The notes below the pieces were generated by a model, which saw only the letters and a list, made by a program, of their open reading frames with translations, made no database searches and had not been told where the DNA came from. Shown here in pieces: positions 23,631-38,200 of a DNA stretch of 64,000 nucleotides (positions within the stretch are counted from its first letter, which is position 1; each line of letters begins with the position of its first letter). The position numbers were made by a program, and so were the translations under genes. The stretch is from Thunnus maccoyii (lineage: Eukaryota > Chordata > Actinopteri > Scombriformes > Scombridae). The stretch covers positions 18,074,501 through 18,138,500 of the forward strand of contig NC_056550.1 of assembly GCF_910596095.1 (NCBI RefSeq). Direction: 5' to 3'.

Positions 23631-26600
23631 ATGCACGGTCTCGCCGGGCTCGTCTGCCTCCCCGCCACCCTGGTCCTCTTTCTGCTATCCTGCTGGAGAC
23701 CAGCCCGGGGATATTTTGCGGAGGAGCGCTGGAGCCCCGAGTCTCCGCTGCTCGCTCCCCGGGTCTTCGTCACCCTCATCTGCAGAAACTCCCAGCACTC
23801 TTTACCGTATTTCCTCGGTACTATTGAGCGCCTCAACTATCCAAAGGAACGCATGGCACTGTGGTAAGTAACTAAGTGGAGTTAGGAGCTTAAATAAATA
23901 AAAGCTTAACACGGTCAAAAAGTTTTTAAGTGTCCTTCCAAAGATTTCACCCTGTAACTATTTTCATAAAACTACATTTCTGGTCGGGCAGTTGAGATTT
24001 GCTGCAGAGTTTTTAAAAAAAAAAAAAAGGGGGGGGGGGGGGGTGAACCCGGAGGCAAGGTAAATGGTAACTATGTAGCCATAAAAAAGTCTAACAAAAA
24101 TTAACAAGCAGGAAACTAACTAAGAGCTGCTGCTGCATAAATAGCAAATTCATGTATCCATTTAATGTTGGACAGAGGTGAGAACATCTGGTCAGAGAAG
24201 CATGCATTGATCTGTATACGTGGAGGGGAGGGGACGGTACTACTTTGGCCACGAGGGGAGCTACATGATTTAACAAACAAATCCTAACAAAGTGGGTTAT
24301 TATGTCTACACAGTCCATTAAGACACAATATGCCTGTCACTACTTCCAGTTATCTTTGCCTCCAGTCAGCGTTATCTCCTGTATACCAGTCAGTCACAGT
24401 TAAGTAGATTGACTCTTTACTCTCAGGAAACCTCATCCGTGAAAATATATGATGGCATCACTAAACGTGGAACTTGAACTTTAACAGAGCAACCTTGAAT
24501 ATTCACCCTACATGATTAAAATGATCATGGAAACTAACACCTAGTTGTATTATACAGTTTTATGGCTCCCTGCAGGCCATACTCCAGACTTAATGCACCC
24601 TATTTGTTATTCTTGACAAACTTGACTTTCTAAGTCAATTACCTTGTGGTTAGTGGAATTTATGTTATAGACCTTTTAAACATCTATCTAACATGCTCAG
24701 GCACAAACTGTGGGAATTGAAAGGAAGGTGTTTCCCATATAATAACTAAACAACATGCTCCAACAGCCCGCCTGTGCTCATGCCCTCAGAGCTCTGAGCG
24801 GCTTGCATGGTTGCCTTAAAGGGCTCAGAGAGGTATGCTCTTCACCCATCAACGTAATGGATGAGTTTCATTTTATTGAGCGGCGTTACACAAATGAAAC
24901 TGTTTGAATGCTCCTGTTTTTGTTTGGTTTTCATAAGACACTTTTGTATATATGTCTACGGTAAGGACAGCTTTGTTTAGATATGTTCTGCAAGCACATA
25001 CAGCTACATCTGGGATAATGCAAACTGTCGCGTGATGCTGTAAACACTACATGCTGTATGCTTTATGCTGAAGTTTTTACAGCTTCTTGTAATCACACCA
25101 AAGCCTCAGAACCATTAAACCAGATATAAGTGAAACCCCCTTTTTTTAAATGTGCGCACATAGTTCAAAACTATGCTTTTAACTAATATTATTAGAGCTG
25201 AACATCAGGCAGATGAATCAGTGCAGTTCAATGTTTGAGGATTTGAGAGGATGGACAGCTGGGGAAGAGGGAAGAAATGGTTTAGCAAGGAGCTGCAGTG
25301 TTCTCACACATCCATGTGAGATCTGTTAAGAGATTCCGGCCTGGCTGTCGTCCATTTGAGGAAGAAAAAAAAAAAGAAAAACAAACTTCTCTGATTTTAG
25401 CGCAGATGGTCTTTTTGCAGAAAAGTCTGCTGACCTTCAACACAACACGGATAAAGAGAGGAAGGCCGCAGTTGTTGTGTTGAAGAATTCCTAACTTTCT
25501 TGATAGGGAGTTTCAGGCAGGTGGGATGACTCTAAGAATAATATTTGGCTTGATTTCATTCCTCTGCATAATTACACCAAACATCCAAGCTGTCAAACTT
25601 TTTTGTTTGCCTCAGACTTGGCTTCAGCCGGGTCAAATGATTTCCTCTTGTTCTGAGTCATTGCAGATAAAAAGTTTCACTTCTGTTATGTTGTTCATCA
25701 AAACATGATGTGTTATCGACTGGATGAATCATGTTTTTGTTCTGTGATGTTGGTATTATTAACACCTGTGTCAGTTCCCACAGCTGCAGACAATGAGCTT
25801 ACAGAAGAGTGAACATTGTGCTACTGTTATATGAGTAGCGGTATCGCTTTTCTCTTTCGTTGCTTGAATCCAGTCTACATTCAACCATTGTTACTGTTTT
25901 CCATTTAACAGCCTGAGTTTTTTCATAATGTTCAACCCATCTGATGTTATAAAAGTACAGTTTTTTGTGATCATTGACATTCGTTGTGTTTGAACAGGGT
26001 AGCGACCGATCATAACGAGGACAACACCACAGATATTCTGCGTGACTGGCTTGTCAAGGTGCAGAACTTGTACCATTACGTGGAGTGGAGGCCGAAAGAG
26101 AAACCCAGGTCAGGTTTCTACTGTGATTGGCAAAATTTGGCGTTGCTGAAAAGGCTCACAGAGCAAATAAACAGACTGGAAAAATATCTCTTGCAGACGC
26201 TATGAGGATGAAGATGGTCCGAAGCAATGGACAGATCTCCGTTATGAGCACGTGATGAAGCTTCGGCAAGTAGCGCTGGAGTCAGCTCGTGAGATGTGGG
26301 CGGACTACTTTATGGTAGGTTAACATAAAGACTCTTTACAAGCACATATGAAAGAATAATAACACTGAGAACTTTTCCATCTTAAGCACTGAGCCAGTGC
26401 TCCAACCCAGAGATTTTCTGACCAATAAAAACCCAAGTTTTATTGGTCAGTAATAGCAGCAGAAGCATAAATACAGGGTCACATCCAAAGCACAATGACA
26501 ATTGCAGTTTAGGCACCAAGAAGGGTGTTGAAAATTGACCCAGTTATAGTTTTCTGTCTTTTATGGTTAAAGTTTATCTCATCTTACACAAAGATTGCCT

Positions 26601-29188
26601 CGACATGAACCTTATTTTAAATGCAGCTCTGTTCACATTTCTATTTGTATTCCCCAGCCCAGCCCACATTGTCTAGCTTCAGTGGTATATAATTTTGAAG
26701 CACAGTACATCCAAAATCGCAATCATTTTGCACTACAGATCTTTGGAAATGCTCTTAGCCTTTTCCATTGCAAACAGACTTTGGTCACTGTTATGCAAAT
26801 GAATAGTCTGTGTGTTTATTTTTTAACGATCTCAGTTTCCCCATTTAACTTCCATGACCTGTTCAGCATTTTCTCTGAAGATGTCTGAATCACACACACT
26901 TCTCTCTTCCTCTTCTTTGTGTAGTTGGTGGACTGCGATAACCTTCTCACCAATCCAGATGTGCTGTGGAAGCTCATGAAAGAGAATAAGACCATTATAG
27001 CTCCAATGCTTGAATCCCGTGCAGCCTATTCGAACTTCTGGTGTGGAATGACCTCCGAGGTACTGTTTTGAGGATTTTCAAAGGTGTTCATGCTTGAGTG
27101 TTTTCGAAGAGCTTTGTTCCTCTCTGAACTCAACTGTTAATCAATCTCTCTCCTCAGGGTTACTATAAGCGCACCCCTGCCTATTTGCCCATGAGGAAGC
27201 ATATGCGGAAGGGCTGTTTTGCAGTTCCCATGGTCCACTCCACTTTCCTGATAGATCTCAGGAAAGAGGCGTCAAGGCAGCTGGCCTTTCACCCGCCACA
27301 TCCAAAATACAGCTGGGCTTTCGATGACATCATTGTGTTTGCCTTCTCTGCTCGGATGGCAGGTATAAGAAGGGACACATTTGGCATTAACCGTTTTAAC
27401 CTAAGTTGTGTAACTTAAGAGTGAGAAAACATTTCCATCCTCTGCTCTCTACAGATGTTCAAATGTTTGTATCTAACAAAGAGACCTATGGTTACTTCCC
27501 TGTGCCATTGCGATCCCACAATACTTTGCAAGATGAAGCTGACAGCTTCTTGCACTCCGTGCTGGAGGTTAACGGTGAGTAGCTTACATTCATAATGAGG
27601 GCTCTCTTTTTGCATTCATCTCCTTTTTTCCCACTGGCTTGACATCATTATTCTACTTTCTGCTGCTTCAACTCATGATAACTTTCAGCATGGGTTTCTT
27701 TATATAAATTTTATACCATTTCTGCATCCATCTTCCCTCTCATCGTGTAGTGCGAAATCCCCCAGTGATGCCTTCCAAATACATACGTGTTCCTAGCAAA
27801 CAACCTGACAAACTGGGCTTTGATGAGGTGAGTAAGGAGTGATGTGAAGATGGCATCTGCAAAAATGGCTCTCTTTCCACTTCTGTGCTCAATATTTCCT
27901 CATGCTGTCAGAAATAAGCAATTACACTGACTGTCTCCACTGTTGCTCCACATACAGGTGTTCATGATAAACTTGCAGAGGCGGACTGACCGCCGAGAAC
28001 GTATGCTGAGGGCATTGTATGAGCAGGAGATGACTTGTAAGGTCATTGCAGCTGTCGATGGAAAGTAAGTTCACTTAAGTTCAGCTTAAGTTCACTTAAG
28101 TAAGCTCTTAAGTTCAGTTTAATGAATACTTAAGATTTCTTCTTCTCTACCTATCTCAGAGCGATGAATGTCAGTGAAATTCATACTATGGGCATCCATA
28201 TGCTCCCTGGATACAGTGACCCTTATCACGGCCGCCCGCTTACAAAGGGAGAGCTGGGATGCTTCCTTTCCCACTATAACATCTGGAAAGAGGTGAACCC
28301 CAGAAGCCAACAGCTGGTTTCCAGCAGATAATGAAATTGAACCAAACATTTGTGAACCAGACAGACGGCTGACTCATTTGCACATGTGTGTTTGTCCTAA
28401 GATTGTAGAGCGAGGCTTGAAAACATCTCTGGTGATTGAAGATGATCTGCGCTTTGAGATCTTCTTCAAAAGGCGATTGATGAACTTGATGAATGAAGTG
28501 GAGGAAGAAGGGCTGGACTGGGATCTCATGTAAGTTTGCGTCTTTTAATTTTACTTTGATTCTCATAAGTATTAAATTACTTCTCACCTCTCCTTCTTCT
28601 TTCTTTCTCCAGTTATATTGGTCGGAAGAGAATGCAAGTGGACCACCCAGAGAAAGCTGTTCCCAATATACATAACTTAGTGGAAGCTGACTATTCGTAT
28701 TGGACTCTAGGCTATATGATATCATTACAAGGTGCAGAGAAGCTTATGAAAGCAGAACCATTAAAGAGGATTTTGCCAGTGGATGAATTTCTTCCTATCA
28801 TGTACAATAAACATCCTGTGTAAGTGTTTGTACTGTAATATAAATACATTAATAACACATGCTTCTGCTCTGATGTTTTGCCGGTTTTATTATTTTCTTA
28901 CATTACTGTCTCTTCCACAGGTCTGACTACATGGAGCAGTTTGAGACCAGGGACCTGAAGGCATTTTCAGCAGAGCCTCTTCTAGTGTATCCAACCCACT
29001 ACACTGGCGATTCAGGTTACATCAGCGACACAGAAACCTCCACAGTGTGGGACAATGACAAGGTCCGCACAGACTGGGACAGAGCGCGCTCAGGAAAAAC
29101 TCGGGAGCAAGCTGAGATCAGCACTGAGGCGCAGAACTCAGATGTGCTCCAGTCTCCTTTGGACAGCACAGCACGGGACGAGCTATGA
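23631..29188 (+). CDS. colgalt1: Procollagen galactosyltransferase 1
   Basis: Twelve coding exons: 23631-23863, 25998-26108, 26197-26314, 26925-27059, 27158-27362, 27455-27574, 27751-27827, 27958-28064, 28160-28292, 28402-28529, 28613-28819, 28921-29188; 613 residues against about 622 in human. The enzyme transfers galactose to hydroxylysine of procollagen in the endoplasmic reticulum. Residues 1-27 form a signal peptide. A glycosyltransferase D-x-D motif (VDCDN) is at 156-160, where human has VDADN. The second glycosyltransferase domain contains [15 protein letters not shown] near 424. The protein ends RDEL, an ER-retrieval signal like that of the human enzyme. Intron 1 is 2.1 kb; all junctions keep the frame. 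Resemblance to human COLGALT1 is strong throughout, so the call is firm. Confidence 0.97.
24015..24043. repeat. Poly-A/poly-G tract in colgalt1 intron 1
   Basis: About 14 A followed directly by 15 G. Length is likely variable and prone to sequencing error. Confidence 0.9.
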
Positions 29189-30311
29189 AAGGAACTGAAT
29201 GAAGACCTTGAAGGTGCTTAGAGCAAATCATATTAGTTTTTCAATTATGTTTCATCTATGATACCCTTGATTTTTGCATCACAGCGGGGATGTGACAAGT
29301 TAAAAAAGGGATCAGGTGTGTTTTCTGTCGAGTCCGTTTTTAGTTTTTACGTTATAAAGGCACTAGACTTGCCATATGGAATGGCATTTGCAGTACCCAA
29401 CTTGTGTCTGTCATACAGAAATGAACCTATAAGCAAAGAGCTCAATTGGACTGTCACATTTCAGTCTTCGGACAGTTAGCTACATTGTCATAATTTGACA
29501 TTACACTGTGAAATTTTATTCATAAAATTCTACAAATGAATTAGGCTACAATTATATGTGACTGAAATCAAGATTTAGACCGACATTCATGTCTTCAATC
29601 AGCCAGCAGTTAGTCTAAGTTCAATGGTCTCTGTTGTGAAAACTGCAAGAGGAGAAACATCTGCATGTCCTTTGATTTGATCTTTAGTATTTTCTCTTAC
29701 TAAATTTCAACATGTTTGTCATTTGAATAATCATTAGTTAACACTTTAGATGCTTACAGCTGAGCTTTACAAAACACACAAGCAACAGTTTCTGTTAACC
29801 CCTAATCGCTGATTCATGGTGCTACTGTAGTGTAGAAACCATTGAAATCTGTTATTTCTGTGTCCCTTGGTGCCACTTCAGGATTGTTTCCAGACCAATA
29901 TTGCCAACCAGCTGTTGACAGGGTTATAGGCGAGGCAAACCATTGTACACGCCTTAGACTTGGTGGTTTGGGAGGAACATGGTTACAAATGCCCTTCAAG
30001 GTCCCGCAAAAAGGCCTCACCCAGGCACATCCAAACACACATCCGTCAGTCTCTCCACCTCTTAATCACACTTCCACTGTTAAATCTGAATTTGAGCATT
30101 TTGGGTGAGCAAGACTTGATAAAAGGCCCCTGCGAGGGATAAGATGTAAAGTTTGGATCATCTTGCTTTTCACAGCTTTTTTTATTCTGTCGTGGTTTTG
30201 ACTCACATGGCTACACCAAATCTCCCAAGAAGTTGATTTCTGCTGGTTAACTTAAGTTCACCCACAGATCGTGCACAACAATGTTTGTGGTCCATTGTGC
30301 CAACAACAAAT

Positions 30312-30317
30312 AATAAA
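30312..30317 (+). terminator. Polyadenylation signal of colgalt1
   Basis: AATAAA about 1.1 kb past the stop codon, followed by a T-rich then A-rich stretch. The region 29189-30311 between them has no other gene and is best read as 3' UTR. Confidence 0.65.
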
Positions 30318-31546
30318 ATGTTTTATTTTTAAAAAAAAAAAATTGAATTTGTGAATACTGTGATTGGATGTGCGCTGTCATGCTAGTGTAAGCAGTTGTT
30401 CACTGTTAATGTAGGTTGTCTCTATTTAACTTATGACAGGGGAATGCTGTTGCCAATTATAATATACTGTGAACACAGGCAGGCATGAGAAACAGTTAAC
30501 ATAACTTTATTCTTTAGAGCAAAAGTTCACTTCATGACAGAACATTTTGATGTATTATTGTAGCATCCTTTGTGGGATTATTGAGACTTCATTTCCACCT
30601 CATGTGCAATGGGACCTGCACATGGATCTGCTCAAGGATGGTGCGCTATCCATTGCATTAACTTTACAGTCACTGAGAAACACACTGATTGGGTACATTA
30701 GCCACTGCCAAGCATGTAGCACTGAGCTTGTTCTCACTTGTTTTATCTAGGTTATCCTCAAGGTGTCACCATTTTACTGGCAGGCTTCTTCAACTTAATT
30801 ACTGTTCAGTACTACTGGATGGAGGACATTTTGAGATATGTTTGATTTCAGACAACCACCCAAAAACACATAATACTCAGACGCCTAGCATCCTTTCTAT
30901 TATTATGCTCAGTGAGGCCAAATGAGTGAGGTTAAACTTTAATTTTACACTTCAGTAACTCCTTTTTAAGTCACCTCTAAGTACTCACTACAAAAATGAA
31001 ATACGTGTGACAAAGTTGATTTCTTTGAGTATGAATTGATTTGCTTATTTAGGAAATAGTTTGATTTTATCATATATATTCTGATGGTCATGTACCTGTA
31101 ATCTCTGAAAATACAAGCTGTCCAAACTCTTTGCACTTCAACATTTTCTACAACAAGCAACTGCGGTCAGACGGGTTTTTTTGGGGATTTTTTACAAAGA
31201 CCACTCAATCTAAACACAGTGGCACCATCTCACTATGTATAGCATGGCAGTGTGGGTGGGGCCTACAGTGACAAGTGACAGCAAGACACACTTCCTCTTC
31301 CTATGATGGTGAAAACATTGGCCAACCTCCAGAGGAAGATCATTTTGAGAGCACCAAACGGAAGAAAGCTTAGAGCTGCATGCTAATAATTTACCAAAAG
31401 CGTGGCAGTGTATGTACACACTGCAGTGCAGATTTCCTGCCCCATCAACTATACTGTTTATTTATAGGTATTGAAGTGTGATCCTGAGAGCAGATGATGT
31501 GTGAGTGGTGTTGGTAGGGTCTGGCTGCTGTGGTGATAGTAACGAA
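30318..31546. other. Spacer and 5' region of gmip
   Basis: No exon with conserved protein content was found. The segment just before 31547 should contain the gmip 5' UTR and promoter; no TATA box stood out. Confidence 0.5.
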
Positions 31547-34500
31547 ATGGAAGAAGATCAAGCACCAAACAAGGATTCCTCCGAAACCAAAGGTGAGCAC
31601 AAATAAAAAATTGTGATGTGCTGATGTTACTTTGAGGAAGTTTCACCTTTTACTCCATATATAAAATGTTGCCTATCATCCTTACATGTACTTTTTGTAC
31701 CCTTCAAGATAAACATTTTTTAGTTAAGATGGTTTTAAATGGGCCAATAGTCTCTTGCTGTGTACTGACATTACTGTAGTGCCATTATGACACGGGTACT
31801 GTGTGTGGGTGTGTGCATATACTGCATATTGCCTGAATACTCTTTGTTAATGTGTCTCTTTGTTAAAGTTTTTGTGGTGCCCTGCTGTACGCTCATAGTC
31901 AAAGCAGAATTGGTGAACTTCCTGAAGTCTTTTTTCAGTTTCACATATTCTTCTTCTGACCTTTTTTGGGTGACTTTTATATTTTTATTTAGGAAGATAT
32001 ACTTTTCTTTACGTTGAGCTTTGCAAAAAGCCATGAATAGAATGTTAATATATCATTAAGATTGTTGTGAGGTTTGAGAAACTTAACATCTAACTAAAAT
32101 TTTTTTTGAAAGATGCCCATCAGGCATTGAGAAACTTTTCAAAATGTTACTTTAATTCATGAGTTTAAAATTGTTTGCAATTATTGAAAATGTTGCAAGT
32201 GTAAAACAGTGACTGTGTTGAATTTGAATGGAGGACGCTGTAATTCTGACTCATAGGAACATCTTACCTGCCTCTCACTTATCACTTATATACTCGAACA
32301 TTGCTAGTGTAAAAAAACAAGGACTAAGTGTTCATATATGGGACGTGACACAAATTGCAAGCAGGATGTGGTTGACCAAAATGGAGTCGTCTTACAGAGA
32401 GAGAGTGCCTTTTCTCATTTGCTGCACCAGTTGTAAATCATCAGTTTTTAACCTTTTGGTGCACATCCCCCAAAGCGAAACATCAGTTAGATTGTCAGAG
32501 CACAATAGGTTGAGGTCTTGCTATCAAAAGGCACTATGTTGCTCATCATTATATTTGAGTTCACATTCAGTCAAAGAACATTTTCAGATCCTTTAAATGT
32601 CAGAAATTTAAAGGAAATCCTACTTTATGTTTGACTTCAGCAGAGGAACTTTCTTTGATTTCTGTCATGTCTTTTAGCAGAATCATTTATCTTTATGCAT
32701 TTTTTAAAATGTTTTTCTCATACAATATATTGTTATGTTGTATATTTTAGGCATTAAGCTGATGCCTATTGTAGAGCAGTTAAGAAGTAACCCAAAGGTA
32801 GAATAACCGACATTTGAAGTGATCACTAGAAGGAAGGACAAGGGTCAGAGCTGCACGGCTGTTTCACCATTGCAACTACATTTATGTCTGCCTTGTGACA
32901 ATAAAAAAAATGTAATTAAATTCTAAATCAGTGTGTTAGCATGGTCATAACATTTTTTTATTTCTTCACCACAACTTTATGGTTTGGCCTTCAAGTTTAC
33001 ACATTTCTGTTTATAGAAAGAAAATGTGTGTTTGTGTTTTGAGTTAGTGTCAGTGTGTGTGTGTGTGGTCTGCACTTGGTTGGTGGAAATCACACTTCAG
33101 GATCCTGCATCTACAATGGTGTTATGAAAGACATAAGTAGTAACACCACCTTATTTCTTTATGAAGCTCAGCTTTTCCCGTTCTCATTTCAGATGTGAGG
33201 AAGGTGCAACGTAAATCTGAAACCAATCGATACAGTGAGATCTTCAGAGACTTTGATAATCTTGACTTATCTGTAAACATGTAAGTATTTTACATTTTCA
33301 AATAGTGCTACCATGTGTTTCCTTGTCTCCTGCATTATACAGGATGAAACTGTTTGCAGACATCTTTGTCAACTGAAAGCCATTATCCATAAACAGAAAC
33401 TTAGCCAGCTATGCATGCTCTCTCAATATAGAATATTTAATTTGGCATATTTTACAAAATGAGAGCAAGTTCTTAGAACAGGATTAATCTATGTTCTTTG
33501 CAGGAATGGTGCATTTCTTGTAATCTACTCTAGTTTTATGACAACCACTGAAACCACTGGAAACCACTCCTTTTGTGGAAGCACATCTGCCCAAACATTT
33601 CTTTAAAGTGGCATGTTTTTCTCCCTATATATTACATACGTTTCTGTGTTCAGTGAAGGGGAGGAACTCTTGGCAGACCCTGACTCGCAGTCCATCTGTT
33701 CAGAAAGTGCAGATCTCCCAGAGCAACATAATGTGTCTGTAAGGGACCAACACCTAAAATTGATCAAATAAATACTTTTAGAGTAAAAGTCTGTGTTTTC
33801 TTCCAACAGTATAAAGATATGTTTTGTCCGTAGAATCGCCTTGAAGCCAATGAAGTCGATGGAAACTCAACAGGTATGATTTGCGTGTGTGTGTGTGTGT
33901 GTGTGTGCGTGAGAAAAAAAGAATGAAGAGTGTGAGCGTGCGTGTGATTGAACCCAAAGCATTCTTGTATGTTCATATTTGTGAGTCAGTTGATATAAAC
34001 TGTGAAGCTCTGTTCACTGGGAACAAGTTCCTCTATATGTTACCACCAGTCTGTGAATCAGAGACTTCTTGTAGTGGTTGAGGTCGTTCATTTGGAAACT
34101 AGCTCCCCCCATCTTTCTTACCTCAACATAAGCCACCTGCCTTGTGAATGACATCTGACATCCCAACAGATCATTAGTAATGATTTGCAGGAGCTGCTTT
34201 CAGTCTATGACACTTAATATTGTATCTTCTTCAATCTTTGCTTGTTTTCATATAATTAGCCGTGAGTTGTAATTGCCTTGTTGTAACAAGATTAGGATAA
34301 AGGAAGAGGATTAAAGCAGGAGACAGCTGTACTCAGTTTTTACCTCAGACATCAGGGGAAGACAGAGGGGTCTGTAAAGAGAGGAGGTGTCAGTGTTATA
34401 CAGGACTATGATAGTAAATACAGGGAAGACAGAGAAGAAGAAAACGCTTACATACAGTCCAAACAGGGAATGGCTGCCAACTACTGCAACCTCAGTTTGG

Positions 34501-35206
34501 CTGAAACTGCACAGCGCACAGTAGGAGATTAGTAATTACAGATAGTGTGAACACAGTGGAAATAGAAGGGTAGAAAGAGCTAGCCAATCGCTAACGTGTT
34601 CTTGCAGTATAGAAACTCGTCTCATCTTGGAGTGTAAATTGGACTTCTTATGGTCTTTTTTTGGCTCATACATATCTGCACCCTGCTTTCACTCGACGTA
34701 GAGAGTTAATTAGTGTTTGGGTATATTACATGCATGTGAGCAATTTATAATAAGCTGTCGAGGCAACAGGCACTTACTAGAACATGCTCTTTGGCAGTCT
34801 TGTTTTATGTGTTCCAGTTGGTTTGGGATTCAACCCTTTAACCCCCTCCGTACAGTCACACACCAGGAGGTAAACCTCTCTCGATGCTCCTCTAAATCCT
34901 GTCACTCTGCAATCTGTGCTCGGCCGAGCTAATCCTCAATCGTAACACAGGAGGCTATGTCCATAGGGAAGCGCAGAATCTGCTTGGAGGTTGATTTCTT
35001 CAAATGCTGAGAGATCTCCTTACAAAACAGAGAGGAAAGGCTAACAGAGGTCAATCTTGGCACGCAATCTGGCCACAAATCCGTCACTCTCCTAGAATTG
35101 CCTGTTCCTTTTTTTTTCTTCTTTTTTTTTCGTGGATTTACATTGAAGACACGGTTAAAAAGATCCCCCTGCTTGGATATTTACCAGTCTAACTGGATTT
35201 GGTGTC

Positions 35207-35237
<31 letters not shown>

Positions 35238-38200
35238 TAGAGCAGAATAAAATCTGCATGTCTGAGTGAGGAACTTAAAATAAGAAGTTGTTGCCCTCTT
35301 TTTGGCAATGAGTGCTTGCAGTCAGAAACAGCTGAATACTTGGAACTGCCCTGTGGACGGTTAGAAGAAGTGAAAGTTCTTGAAGTGCATCTGTGCTCTA
35401 ACCTTTGGCTAAAGGAGACAATGAAGAATTGTTCTAGTGTGTTTTAATCGTGACATTCATTTGCAAAAGTTGTGCTGTAAGTGGAGCACAGAGAGAAAGA
35501 GGAAAAGAGAAAGTGGTATGGAGAGCGTTTAAAAGACAACGTGATTGTCATGCATATATCATCCACCCTGCATTGGTGTGAGTCACAGAGGAAGAACCAG
35601 AGTGGTTGTCATATCAACGCCCTGCAAGCCTGACCACAATAGAGCTGTGACATGGTGGTTTCTGACACTGCACACTGGCACTAAGTGGTGTTAGTGACTC
35701 TCCTCGCACGGTTTGTCTTGTTCTAGCTAACTAAAAGTGAGCAGGTGTGAGAGGGAGGGGCCAGGCAGAGAGAGGAAGAGGGGAGGAGGGAATTTATTTA
35801 GCTAAAGCGGTTTGTGGTTCATTGAAACCTACCTCTCTCAGGTCACATCCCTATTTGTGTCAACTGGGAGATTTATTGGATAGAGATTTTTTGCCAGTCA
35901 ACAGTATTCATCCATTAGCCGTACTTGAAAGTGATTAGAACAGTGTAGTGAGACCTACTGGAAACTGCCGGACATTTATTCTGAGGAGCAACTATTACTT
36001 GCCATATGCAGTCACTGCTTCCTGTTTTGGGTTTGTGCACACCTTTTTTAAAGTGATGTTTAATTTTTGATCATCATTATCTTGTCTGATAGAGTCTAGG
36101 AGCCGGGGGCAGGGGCGGGGGAGGGGGAGTTGCTACTCCAGAGTAGATAGATGTTTCTTTGAGGTTGGAGGCTGTTTGAGTCCTCCAGGAGAACTGTGGG
36201 GTGTAGCCCAATGGACACAGTGTGAACCCTGGGTACAGCTCCTAGTGTGTGGAGCCTGAAGTGATGCTGATGTACTCCCTCTCAGCTGAGGAAGCGGACC
36301 TGGCCCTCTGTCGCTGCGAGGATGGAGTGGAGACGGCGCTGCAGTACGCCAAGATGTGGTGCCGATACGCCAAAGACCTCCTGGCCTGGATGGAGAAGAG
36401 AATCAGCTTGGGTAAGTGCACATGCAGCTGAAAAAAGGAAATAGGAGTGTAACATGCTAATTATTGTCTGTGGTGTCTTTATCAAGGAATCTGCGCCTGC
36501 CCTGTTGATTCATTTAAATAGTGACTGCACAGAATCCAGAAACAGATGGCGTGATTACAAAATGCAAATCTACTGCACTCATGAAAATAATTTTATCCAC
36601 TATGCAATTACTATCGTAGAAAATAACCATTTATTTGTGTAAAAGTTTGTGCAAGTAGTTTTTTAAAACTTTTTTTTAACAAATGGTTTCTTATAAAGTT
36701 AGACCAGATGTTAATTGTGAATTTGTGAATGAGGATTTGCAAATTTGGAACTGTAATTAGTCATAGAGACATAGGACACACACACATCAGGCATATATAC
36801 CCATTACTAGTTCAAAATTTGTAACAAGGTCAGCTGACAATAAAGAACTACTGGTATAGGCATGTTTGAGGGTTGACTAGTAGTGGAGCACCATATTCAA
36901 ACCTGCCATAACATGATCTGTCTATATTATTTCACTCAGTGAGGACATTTGTTGATGGTGCAGTTACCCCAGTGAGCTACATGCTGCACACACACATAGA
37001 GAGAAAGGATTAGAGGGCAGATAAGCAGGCTAGAGCAGAGTAATGGGGGAGACAGGGTGCCTTTGGAGTGCACAGACAGTGATTATCCTGGTATCAGCCT
37101 GCACAGGTGCCCAGTGCCCAGACTGGGATGCCAAGCATGCAAGTCTGTTGATAGAGAGTGATAGGAACACCCTCCTGATCATCTGTGTTAAGAGCAGTGT
37201 TAGGAAATAGCAACGGATGAGTAATTCTGGGTGGAGATCAGCTGCAAGCATGGATTACACATAGCAGAGCAACACTGAGCAACACAAAACACTGGCAGCA
37301 ACAGTGTAGAGTCGATTTTTTAAAAGACCAATCGCTTCGAGAGCCAAGATCCAGCCACATCAGCAGTGCAGAGGAATGCTGGTATCAAGCTGCAAAAGAG
37401 CAGTCTAGTAGATTATCTACAAACCATTTCACAATTTCAGACATAAACATTGAAGCTGAGAGCATCTGAGGTCATTTCCTGTCAACAGTTGATGCAAAAT
37501 GCATACCAAAGTTGATTCCAAACAAATCAGTTTCACTAAAAGACCAGACCAAAAGTCCAGTTTTACCTGAGCTCCTGGAGGTTTGATGAGCTTTTTAGAT
37601 TTGACGAGCTTTTTAGAAATGGTCAGGATTATCTGAAGGGATGTAGATGCCATATCACCAATTTGGTCCATAATGGTGCCTCAAGTATCATATTTAGGCG
37701 ACACATTGACAACAATTATCAGTATTATGGATCCAGTTCAATCCACAGTCAAACTGATTTTCTGTGATGCTCCACATATCTTGTCTTGATGTACAGTAAC
37801 TTGTGAATAACAATATGATGAAGAAAAATGACTGAATGAAGATTTTTGTTGACAGAACAAGAATTTGCCAAAAATATAATGAAGACAGCTGAAGGATCAA
37901 AAGCCAATGTGACGCAGCAGGTATAGTTTATTATCACAATATGTGTAATCGGAGTTGTGTTTGAAACAGTTTACCTCTCTCAGCTGTGTTTACTATAGAA
38001 AAGCTATTTAAAGTTGTTCTCACCTGTATAGGAAATGATGCCCCTACAGTACATCTACACCATGGCGCTAGAGCAAGACATCAAGAACAGTTTGACGTCA
38101 AAAAGGACTTCCGAAATGCTACAAAACCGCTGTTACCAAGTATAGTTTGCCCACATATACAAAAAATCTGAGTTTTACCAAATCTTCTCTGTCTTTTAGA

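Noticed and set aside
23594-23871. Alternative frames over colgalt1 exon 1
   Set aside because: Only the frame from 23631 gives a signal peptide and the conserved FVTLICRN and YPKERMALW segments and joins in frame to exon 2.
32228-32596. 122-codon open frame in gmip intron 1
   Set aside because: No recognisable domain and no splice or conservation evidence; probably chance.
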